From UBA8108 sp965659285 (GTDB taxonomy: Bacteria; Planctomycetota; UBA8108): 13,998 bases of DNA. Below are positions 6,918 to 13,998 of this stretch, piece after piece. The stretch's first letter is position 1. Each line of letters starts with the position of its first letter. Under the pieces are notes generated by a model. The model had not been told where the DNA came from. It did not search any database and worked only from the letters and a program-made list of their open reading frames with translations. Position numbers and translations under genes: made by a program. The DNA is taken from positions 1 through 13,998 of the forward strand of contig CBFHWB010000118.1 in NCBI GenBank assembly GCA_965659285.1. The letters run 5' to 3'.

Positions 6918-6985
6918 GCCGTTTCTTTCGCAGTCTGTTAGAGCGTAGGGACTGCAATCAAACCTGAACCAGGAACTGGAACGGC

Positions 6986-9900
6986 ATGTTGAGACCGAAT
7001 AACCGGCGCGAGCCCCGGGCTGGAGCCCGAAACCATCTCCTCCTCCTTTGCGTTTTCGTAAGCTGCACGCTTCTCGGCCTCTTCGCCCTGGATGCCGCCG
7101 CGCAAAAATCCGCTGAAAAAAAGAAGAAGCCCGACGGACTGGAGCTCGAGCTTGTTGAAGGCGGCGAACTGGCCGTCCCGGAAGAGGCGAAGAAGGAGAC
7201 TCCCTCGAAACCGCTGGGTGAAAAAGAGACCCAGGCCGTCATCGCGCGTCTGGGAAAGACGGCGCCCGAGGCGAAAGAAGAAAAATTCGCCTTTCCCAGC
7301 TCAACCCTGCCGCCGCCGGTGACCGGGACAAAGATCAGGGAGACCTTCCCGCCGCCGCAGAAGGTGCCGGGAATCAAGGTTCCCGCGAATGCCGAGATCG
7401 AGGTCCTGCGCTACCAGCCGGAAGGAAGCCTGCCCCTGGCATCTCATCTCAGCGTGACCTTCTCCGAGGCGATGGTGGCGCTGGATACGCATGAATCCCT
7501 CGCCGGAGAAGAGCTGCCGGTCATACTCACGCCCCCGGTCAAAGGGATCTGGAGATGGGTCGGAACAAAGACCCTGTTCTTCGAGCCCGGGGGAACGAAA
7601 GGAAAGACCCGCTTCCCGATGGCCTCCATCTACAAGGTGGAGATCCCCGGGGGAACCAGGAGCGCCGGCGGCGCAAAGCTGAAGAAGAAGATCTCCTGGA
7701 CCTTCAGCACTCCCGCGCCAACCATCGTCTCCGCCCACCCCCAGGGCGGCCCGAAGCGAATCGACCCTGTGATGGTCCTGGTCTTCGACCAGAAAATCAA
7801 TCCGGAGGCGGTCCTCGAATACATTACCGTCCGAACCGCCGCAAAAAAATACGCGCTCCGAAGGGCTACCGAGGCCGACCTCGCCGCTGATGCGCGAGCG
7901 AAGAAGGTCTTCTCCGCGGCGGCCGAAGACCGCCGGGTCGCCTTCCTCGCAACTGAGCATTTTCCGACCTCCTCCACCGTACAGATCCAGGCAGGCAAGG
8001 GTCTGCCTTCTCTTGAGGGCCCACTGAAGACAACCAAGGAGCAGGCCTTTTCCTTCCGCACCTTCGCGCCGCTGAAGGTTACCCAACACCAGTGCTACTG
8101 GAATAACTACCAGAAGAAGGAATGCCCGCCCGGGCAGCCGATGCTGGTCTACTTCAACAACCAGATCGACGCGAAGGTCTTTGACCCCTCGCAGGTCAAG
8201 ATCGAACCCGCGCTTGACGGCAAGCAGGTCAACATCCATGGCAACCGCCTCCACATCCACGGCCGCACCCGGCCGCGAACTGCCTATACCGTGACCCTGA
8301 AGTCGTCGATCAAGGATGTCTTCTCCCAGGAGCTGGGCAAAGAAGTCTCCCTCGCCTTCTCCTTCGGCAAGATGTCCGAGAGGCTGTCCTCCAATTCCGG
8401 CAGCCTGATGGTGACCGACCCGGCCGGGCCGCCGAAGTTCTCGATCTATACGATCAATCACGACACGGTTCACCTCGATGCCTACCGGGTGAATCCAGGC
8501 CAGTGGAGCGCCTACAACCACTTCCTGCGGGAGTACCGCAAGAAGAACTCCAAGGCCGTTCCTCCGGGAGAAAAGCTCTACTCCGGCGAGATCGACATCA
8601 AGGGCGCCCCCGATGAGCTGACGGAAACGGCCATCGACCTGCGGCCTGTCTTCGAAGAGCTCGGAGGCCAGGTCATCCTCGTCATCCGCAAGAACGAGAA
8701 GGCCGAGCTGCGAACGGCTGTCATCGCCTGGGCCCAGCGCTCATCCATCGCTATCGACGCTTTCGTCGATAGCGGCAAGCTCCTGGTCTGGACCAGCGCC
8801 CTCGCCGATGGAGCGACCCTTGAAGGGGTCGAGGTAAAGGTCTCCCCCCACGGGCTCTCGGGCCGCTCAAACAAAAACGGGCTGGTGAGCTTCGAGCTGC
8901 CGAAGAAAAACTCAGGCTCAGGCGTGATCACCGCGAAGAAGGGCGCCGAGCTCGCCTTCCTGCCGGAGACCACCTCCTGGTGGAGCAGACAGAGTAATTG
9001 GCAGGCGCGGCCGCAGCCGGACTCCTACGCCTGGCATGTCTTCGATGACCGCGGCATGTACCGCCCCGGCGAAGAGGTCAGGATCAAGGGCTGGGTCCGC
9101 AGGGTCGTCAACTCCCTTGGCGGCGACCTGGAGCCGCTGCCGAAGAGCCTGCGCCGGCTCTCCTACAAGGTTCGCGGCCCCCGCGGCAACGAGCTCGCCA
9201 AGGGTGAGCTGAAGCTCAGCGAGCTTGGCGGCTTCCATCTCTCGTTCCGTCTGCCGCTCGAGGTCAATCTCGGCTACGCCAATGTCTCCTTCGCCTTTCT
9301 CGGCGTCGCCGGCCGCAGCCCGGGACGACACGGACACGGATTCCAGGTCCAGGAGTTCCGCCGGCCGGAATTCGAGGTAAAGGCCGAAAAGAGTCCCGGG
9401 CCTCACATCGTCCTCGGCCAGGCGACCGCGACGGTTACGGCCGCCTACTACGCCGGCGGACCCCTTCCCGATGCGCCGGTGAGCTGGGTCGTCACCCAGG
9501 CGCCCGCCAGCTACTCCCCGCCCGGCCATGGCGACTTCACCTTCGGAACCTGGGTGCCCTGGTGGCGTTTTGGCGACCACCGTGGCGGCTTTTTCCCTGG
9601 CGGACGCTCCGCCCCGACAAGCAAGACCTTTACCGGGAAAACCGATGGCCTGGGACTGCACCGTCTTGGCATCCATTTCAAGGCGGTCACCCCGCCGCGC
9701 CCCACCAGCGTCGAGGCGAGGGCGAGCGTCAGTGATGTAAATCGCCAGACCTGGGCATCCTCAACGACGATCCTCGTACATCCGGCGGACCTCTATGTCG
9801 GGCTCCGCAGCGAGAAGACCTTCGTCGATGAAGGAAAGCCGCTGGAGATCGAGGCGATTGTCACCGACATCGATGGCAAACTCATGGAGGGCAGGGCCTT

Positions 9901-12900
9901 TGAACTCCTCTGTATCCGGCAGCGCTGGGCGCAGGAAAAAGGCACGTGGCTGCAGAAAGAGGAGATTGCCGCCCGGAAAAACATGACCTCGGCGAAGAAG
10001 GCCGTCGAGGCGCGCTTCGCGGGACTGCCCGGCGGATCGTATCTGCTGCGCGCCGTCATCTCCGATGAGAAGAAAAGAAAAAACCAGAGCCAGCTGACAC
10101 TCTGGATCGCGGGAGAAAAGCGTCCGGAAAACCGCCGGCTCGAGCAGGAGGCTGTCACCCTGGTCCCCGACAAGAAGGAGTACAAGGCGGGAGAGACCGC
10201 CCGGGTGCTCGCCCAGCTGCCCTTCTCTCCGGCCGAGGCCGTGATCACGCTGCGGCGCTCGGGAATCGTCGAAACCCGGCGGCTGCGGATCGCGAAGGGG
10301 ACCCACACCATCGAGATCCCCATTCGCGAAGACATGGTTCCCGGGATCTCGGTCCAGGTCGACCTGGTCGGCTCGGCGAAACGCATCGGCCCCGGCGGCA
10401 AACCCGATAAAAAATTACCCGCCCGGCCCGCCTACGCCTCCGGACGCCTGGCGCTGACGGTCCCGCCCTACTCCCGCACCCTTGCGGTCAAGGCGACCCC
10501 GGGAGCGGACCGGCTCATACCGGGCGGCGAGACCTTCGTCAAGGTGGAGGTCCACGATGCCAACAACAAGCCCGTTAAAGACGCGGAGGTGGCCGTCGTG
10601 GTCGTCGACGAGGCGATTCTCGCGCTCTCCGGCTACAAGCTCGCCAACCCACTGCAGAGTTTCTACAGGAACCGGGGTGATGGGGTCCGGGATTACAGGT
10701 TCCGCGGCTACGTACAGCTGCGCGAATTCGTTGAGCGGCTGGCGCTGCTGGAGGGGCGAGATGAAGCCGCGGAGGTGGAGATGATGGCGGACTCCATGCA
10801 GCTGGGAGCCCCTGGCGGCCGGGCTGGGGGTATGAGAATGAGATCCGCGAAGAAGGGTCTGATGGCAAACGCCGCCGCCTTCGGCGCCTCGGACAAAGAC
10901 GGCGGCGGCGCTGAAGCCATCTCCATGCGCAGCAATTTCAGCGCCCTGGCGCTCTTCGCCGCGAAGCTCCCCACCGATGCCGATGGAACCGCGCAGGTCA
11001 AGCTGAAGCTCCCCGACAGCCTGACACGCTATCGCATCATGGCGGTGGGGGTCGCCGGCTCACGCCAGTTCGGCTCCGGGGAGAGCTCCATCACGGCGGA
11101 GCTTCCGCTGATGGTCCGGCCCTCCCCCCCCCGCTTCCTGAACTACGGCGACCGTTGCGAGCTGCCGGTGGTCATACAAAACCGCACCGAGAAACCAATC
11201 GAGGTCCAGGTGGCGCTGCGCGGCGCCAACATCAAGCTGCTCGATGGAGCCGGCAGGAAGGTCACCGTCCCCGCCTCTGACCGGGCCGAGGTTCGTTTTC
11301 CCGTCGCAGCCGTGCTGCCGGGAACCGCACGCTTCCAGGTCGCCGCCGTCAGCGGCAAGCTCTCCGACGCCGCCGATGTCGAGCTCCCTGTCTGGACCCC
11401 CGCGACGACCGAGGCCTTCGCCACCTACGGACAGATCGATGGCTCCCAACCCGGCCAGAACGCCGTCGTGCAGACGGTGGCCGCTCCCGCCAACGTGGTG
11501 CCGGGTTTCGGCGGCCTCGAGGTCACGACCTCCTCAACGACCCTGCACGCCCTGACCGACGCCTATATCTACCTGGCGAAGTATCCCTACGGCTGCGCCG
11601 AGCAGGTCGCCTCCCGGGTGCTCGTCACAGCGGCGCTTCGCGATGTGCTGGCCGCCTTCAAGGCCGAGGGGCTGCCGGACGCCAGGGAGCTGATCGCCAC
11701 GGTGGGCCGGGACATCAAAAAGCTCCAGGGCCTCCAATATCCCGATGGCGGTTTCGGCTGGTGGAACAGGAAGTACCGATCGAATCCCTACCTCAGTGTT
11801 CACGTGATCCACGCCCTTGCCCGGGCTCGCCAGAAAGACTTCACCGTCCCCGAGGTCATGGTCCGACGCGCCCAGCAATACCTGCTGAACATCGACAAGC
11901 ACATTCCGAAGGAATACCCCGAGATGTGCCGGACGACGATCAAGGCCTACAGCCTCTATGTAGCCAAGGCTCTCTCCGGTAAGAAGGGCCCCGGGGGAAA
12001 CACCCTCACCGCCGCTCGCCTGCTGCTCGGAGACACGCCGCAGAAAAAAATGCCGCTGGAGGCTGCCGGATGGCTCCTGACAGTCCTCGCCGGAGACCCG
12101 AAATCACAGGCGCTGCGCGAGGCGACCCTCAAACGCTTCGGCCAGCTTGTTGTCGAGACCGCATCGACCGCCCAGTTCACAACCTCCTATGCCGACGGCG
12201 CACACCTGCTGCTGCACTCCTCCAGGCGAACCGATGCCATCATCCTCGAGGCGATGATCAATACCAATCCCCAGAGCGACCTGGTGCCCAAACTGGTCAA
12301 GGGGCTGCTGGCCCACCGGGTCAGGGGCCGCTGGGGAAATACCCAGGAAAACGCCTTCGTGCTCCTGAGCCTTGATCGTTACTTCCAGGTCTTCGAGGCC
12401 GACGAACCCTACTTCGTGGCGCGGGCCTGGCTCGGAAAAAACTTCGCGGGCCAGCATGAATTCGAAGGCCGCAATACCGACTACCATCACATCTCGATTC
12501 CAATGACCCACCTGGACAAGAAGAAGAGCCTTGTCCTCAGCAAGGAGGGAAAGGGCCGGCTCTACTACCGCCTCGGGCTCCGTTACGCCCCGGCGAAGCT
12601 CGAGCTCGAACCGAGCGATCATGGCTTCACCATTCAGCGACGCTACGAAGCGATCGACGACCCCGGTGACGTCAAACGCGAGAAGGACGGCTCCTGGAAG
12701 ATCAAGCTCGGCGCAAAGGTCCGCGCGGTGGTCACGATGGTCGCTCCCGCGCGGCGCTACCACGTGGCGCTCACCGACCCGCTCCCCGCCGGACTCGAGC
12801 CGCTCAACCCGGCCCTGGCGGTAACAGGCGGCCAACCCACCCCTCCCCCTGTCGGAATCACGCCCCGACGCGGCGGCTGGTGGTGGAGGGGAACCTGGTA

Positions 12901-13093
12901 CCAGCATCAGAACCTGCGTGACGACAGGGCAGAGGCCTTCTCCTCGCTGGTCTGGGCCGGCGTGCACTCCTATTCCTACGTCGCCCGGGCTACGACTCCC
13001 GGCACCTTTGTCGTGCCGCCGGCGAAAGCCGAGGAGATGTACCAGCCGGAAACCTTCGGCCGCAGCTCGAGCGCGAAGGTGATCATCGAGTAG
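6986..13093 (+). CDS. Bacterial alpha-2-macroglobulin with intact thioester
   Basis: This 2035-residue protein is a protease-trapping macroglobulin. A Sec signal spans residues 16-40 (LLLLCVFVSCTLLGLFAL, likely cleavage after DAAA), followed by a charged linker (41-130). Ig-like domains cover about 135-460. Macroglobulin domains follow, with the family motif DDRGMYRPGEEV at 687-698. VVVVDEAILALSGY (1203-1216) leads into a bait-like region (about 1225-1312) rich in Met, Gly, Arg and Lys, where target proteases would cut. The core domain then has RSNFSALALFAAKLPTD and LPDSLTRYRIMAV. The thioester motif YPYGCAEQ has Cys1537, Glu1539 and Gln1540, and the alpha-toroid includes PDGGFGWW (1586-1593) and WGNTQENA (1783-1790). 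The C-terminal domain ends with NLRDDRAEAFSSL and EEMYQPETFGR. The length exceeds E. coli YfhM (about 1650). A lipobox is not convincing, so it is probably periplasmic or secreted. GGA stands five bases, and AGGA eleven, before the ATG. Confidence 0.93.
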   Translation: MLRPNNRREPRAGARNHLLLLCVFVSCTLLGLFALDAAAQKSAEKKKKPDGLELELVEGGELAVPEEAKKETPSKPLGEKETQAVIARLGKTAPEAKEEKFAFPSSTLPPPVTGTKIRETFPPPQKVPGIKVPANAEIEVLRYQPEGSLPLASHLSVTFSEAMVALDTHESLAGEELPVILTPPVKGIWRWVGTKTLFFEPGGTKGKTRFPMASIYKVEIPGGTRSAGGAKLKKKISWTFSTPAPTIVSAHPQGGPKRIDPVMVLVFDQKINPEAVLEYITVRTAAKKYALRRATEADLAADARAKKVFSAAAEDRRVAFLATEHFPTSSTVQIQAGKGLPSLEGPLKTTKEQAFSFRTFAPLKVTQHQCYWNNYQKKECPPGQPMLVYFNNQIDAKVFDPSQVKIEPALDGKQVNIHGNRLHIHGRTRPRTAYTVTLKSSIKDVFSQELGKEVSLAFSFGKMSERLSSNSGSLMVTDPAGPPKFSIYTINHDTVHLDAYRVNPGQWSAYNHFLREYRKKNSKAVPPGEKLYSGEIDIKGAPDELTETAIDLRPVFEELGGQVILVIRKNEKAELRTAVIAWAQRSSIAIDAFVDSGKLLVWTSALADGATLEGVEVKVSPHGLSGRSNKNGLVSFELPKKNSGSGVITAKKGAELAFLPETTSWWSRQSNWQARPQPDSYAWHVFDDRGMYRPGEEVRIKGWVRRVVNSLGGDLEPLPKSLRRLSYKVRGPRGNELAKGELKLSELGGFHLSFRLPLEVNLGYANVSFAFLGVAGRSPGRHGHGFQVQEFRRPEFEVKAEKSPGPHIVLGQATATVTAAYYAGGPLPDAPVSWVVTQAPASYSPPGHGDFTFGTWVPWWRFGDHRGGFFPGGRSAPTSKTFTGKTDGLGLHRLGIHFKAVTPPRPTSVEARASVSDVNRQTWASSTTILVHPADLYVGLRSEKTFVDEGKPLEIEAIVTDIDGKLMEGRAFELLCIRQRWAQEKGTWLQKEEIAARKNMTSAKKAVEARFAGLPGGSYLLRAVISDEKKRKNQSQLTLWIAGEKRPENRRLEQEAVTLVPDKKEYKAGETARVLAQLPFSPAEAVITLRRSGIVETRRLRIAKGTHTIEIPIREDMVPGISVQVDLVGSAKRIGPGGKPDKKLPARPAYASGRLALTVPPYSRTLAVKATPGADRLIPGGETFVKVEVHDANNKPVKDAEVAVVVVDEAILALSGYKLANPLQSFYRNRGDGVRDYRFRGYVQLREFVERLALLEGRDEAAEVEMMADSMQLGAPGGRAGGMRMRSAKKGLMANAAAFGASDKDGGGAEAISMRSNFSALALFAAKLPTDADGTAQVKLKLPDSLTRYRIMAVGVAGSRQFGSGESSITAELPLMVRPSPPRFLNYGDRCELPVVIQNRTEKPIEVQVALRGANIKLLDGAGRKVTVPASDRAEVRFPVAAVLPGTARFQVAAVSGKLSDAADVELPVWTPATTEAFATYGQIDGSQPGQNAVVQTVAAPANVVPGFGGLEVTTSSTTLHALTDAYIYLAKYPYGCAEQVASRVLVTAALRDVLAAFKAEGLPDARELIATVGRDIKKLQGLQYPDGGFGWWNRKYRSNPYLSVHVIHALARARQKDFTVPEVMVRRAQQYLLNIDKHIPKEYPEMCRTTIKAYSLYVAKALSGKKGPGGNTLTAARLLLGDTPQKKMPLEAAGWLLTVLAGDPKSQALREATLKRFGQLVVETASTAQFTTSYADGAHLLLHSSRRTDAIILEAMINTNPQSDLVPKLVKGLLAHRVRGRWGNTQENAFVLLSLDRYFQVFEADEPYFVARAWLGKNFAGQHEFEGRNTDYHHISIPMTHLDKKKSLVLSKEGKGRLYYRLGLRYAPAKLELEPSDHGFTIQRRYEAIDDPGDVKREKDGSWKIKLGAKVRAVVTMVAPARRYHVALTDPLPAGLEPLNPALAVTGGQPTPPPVGITPRRGGWWWRGTWYQHQNLRDDRAEAFSSLVWAGVHSYSYVARATTPGTFVVPPAKAEEMYQPETFGRSSSAKVIIE

Positions 13094-13111
13094 AGCGGGT
13101 CCACCCGACCC

Positions 13112-13998
13112 TTATCTCTTAGGCCAGTCGAGATGCCTGTGCAGGAAATCGAAGGTGCCCTTGCCGTTGATGGTATGCGGGCCTACGAACCATTCGAGCT
13201 CGCAGCGATCTCCAATCCCCAGCCGCGCCGCGTAGGTAAACCGAACCTTCGCGAATTCGTAAGCTACGGTCTCATCCGGAGCTACGCCGTCGAAATGTCC
13301 CCGCTCGACCATGAACGGACGCGGCGCGATCAGGCGCGCCATCTCGGCGTAGTTGAAGGTGCTGCCGAGGTCGAACTCGAAGATCTCGTACTCCCCGGTC
13401 CAGACATAGCTGTAGCGGCTTCGGGTGGAGGCGTTCTTCCACACCCACTCGTTAAAGTCCGCCGAACAGATCGACAGGCAGTACTCCTTCACCAGCGGGG
13501 GAACCCGCATCGCCGTCTTGCCGCCGTAGGAAAGCCCGTAGAAGGCGATTCGTTTCGGGTCGACAAAAGGCTGGGTCTCCAGCCAGTCAACGATCTGCTG
13601 ATGCTGCGGCACGATGATCGAAAAGAGGGTCTTCTTGACCGGGTTCGCCTTGCGCTGAAGCGTGCGAAACCGGTCCTGGCCAATGTAGAGATTCTGGGGT
13701 GCGAAGGTGATGAAACCGCGATTGGCAAGCGATGCCGCAAAGGCCTTGTAGGGACCAAAATCCCTCTGGCCGATGACGGACTGGGGGCGCCCCTCGAGCC
13801 CGTGCTGGCAGACCACCACCGGCCGGCGCTCACCGGGACGCAGATCCTTGGGCAATAAGAGCAGGCCGTAGGCGACCACTCCCTCGAAGACATCGAGAAC
13901 AACCTCGTAGCCCGTCCAGTTCGCACCCTCGTGGCTCTTGCGGCTCCTGGCGTTGAAAGGCTGAAGCTTGTACTCGCAGCGACCGATCACCTCATCGT
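13112..13998 (-). CDS. Partial alpha/beta hydrolase (acetyl xylan esterase / family 7-like)
   Basis: The frame stays open past the right edge, so the N-terminus is missing; the GTG at 13990 is probably internal, since coding-like sequence (Asp-Glu) precedes it. Counting from that GTG, 292 residues show an alpha/beta hydrolase fold: the oxyanion-hole strand VVVCQHGLEGRP (58-69), the nucleophile elbow YGLSYGGKTA with Ser154, a likely acid Asp234 or Asp239 (GHFDGVAPDE), and the catalytic His272 (VGPHTING). It resembles planctomycete dienelactone hydrolase/acetyl xylan esterase proteins (abhydrolase 7 type), probably an esterase acting on carbohydrate or small esters. No signal can be judged because the start is not in view. 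The gene converges on the macroglobulin gene, with 18 bases between the stops and only a four-pair stem (CGGG, TCCA, CCCG at 13096-13107) there. Confidence 0.8.
   Translation of the reverse strand, partial: DEVIGRCEYKLQPFNARSRKSHEGANWTGYEVVLDVFEGVVAYGLLLLPKDLRPGERRPVVVCQHGLEGRPQSVIGQRDFGPYKAFAASLANRGFITFAPQNLYIGQDRFRTLQRKANPVKKTLFSIIVPQHQQIVDWLETQPFVDPKRIAFYGLSYGGKTAMRVPPLVKEYCLSICSADFNEWVWKNASTRSRYSYVWTGEYEIFEFDLGSTFNYAEMARLIAPRPFMVERGHFDGVAPDETVAYEFAKVRFTYAARLGIGDRCELEWFVGPHTINGKGTFDFLHRHLDWPKR

Noticed and set aside
5578..6957. Minus-strand frame of 459 residues opposite the SUMF1 gene
   Set aside because: A GC-rich antisense shadow with no recognisable motif; the plus strand carries the lectin-like, dockerin-like and SUMF1 domains.
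7049..7066. Lipoprotein signal (FVSC at residues 24-27) in the macroglobulin
   Set aside because: Phe at -3 is a poor fit to a lipobox and the hydrophobic core continues past this Cys to residue 35, so cleavage after AAA near residue 39 is more likely.
7301..8521. Minus-strand frame of 406 residues opposite the macroglobulin gene, and similar ones at 8918-9676, 9761-10306 and 12104-12967
   Set aside because: All lie inside the macroglobulin gene, have low-complexity compositions, and match no family; the plus-strand product is continuous through them.
13133..13858. Plus-strand frame of 241 residues at the right end
   Set aside because: It is the shadow of the alpha/beta hydrolase, which shows a GLSYGG nucleophile elbow on the minus strand.
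1..13998. A defence island, CRISPR array, mobile element or biosynthetic cluster
   Set aside because: No repeats with regular spacers, transposase, integrase, nuclease, polymerase or synthase genes are visible; the window is made of metabolic, transport and envelope genes.

Overview
The window is GC-rich with long, dense genes and looks like a chromosomal segment of a member of the Planctomycetota (PVC group), probably environmental. This rests on gene content read from the translations: a Pirellula/Verrucomicrobium-type 'membrane-bound dehydrogenase' beta-propeller with a HEAT-like tail, a Tat-exported sugar isomerase/epimerase-like protein, a secreted protein joining a lectin-like sandwich, dockerin-like calcium loops and a SUMF1 domain, a very large bacterial alpha-2-macroglobulin, and a family-7-like alpha/beta hydrolase. 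I saw no rRNA, tRNA, CRISPR array, insertion sequence, integrase or phage gene.

Layout. (1) 1-1363, minus: a propeller dehydrogenase-like gene cut by the left edge. (2) 1364-1588: a divergent intergenic region with a TATAAT box, TGAATA repeats forming a palindrome, a direct repeat flanking the -10 box, and a 26-codon leader ORF whose stop overlaps the next start (ATGA). (3) 1589-3762, plus: a POT/PTR2 peptide:proton symporter whose reading frame is broken by one base at 1735. The break lies on a sequence with the form of a -1 slippery heptamer (G GGT TTC). (4) 3790-4734, minus: a Tat-signal sugar phosphate isomerase/epimerase-like TIM barrel, convergent with (3). (5) 4915-6894, plus: a secreted lectin-like/dockerin-like/SUMF1 protein. 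(6) 6986-13093, plus: a 2035-residue alpha-2-macroglobulin with an intact CAEQ thioester. (7) 13112-13998, minus: an alpha/beta hydrolase cut by the right edge and convergent with (6).

How they fit together. Most products are predicted to be exported or in the membrane. The set suits an organism that breaks down polymers outside the cytoplasm, takes up peptides and sugars, and protects its envelope from proteases. There is no single operon: directions alternate, and only genes 5 and 6 are co-directional neighbours, with a hairpin between them. I do not see a clear new multi-gene system. The best points for a second look are the frame break at a slippery-type heptamer in the transporter, the compact regulatory region and leader ORF in front of it, the cysteine-bearing dockerin-like repeats next to a SUMF1 domain lacking its catalytic cysteines, and the macroglobulin without a penicillin-binding protein 1C gene beside it.
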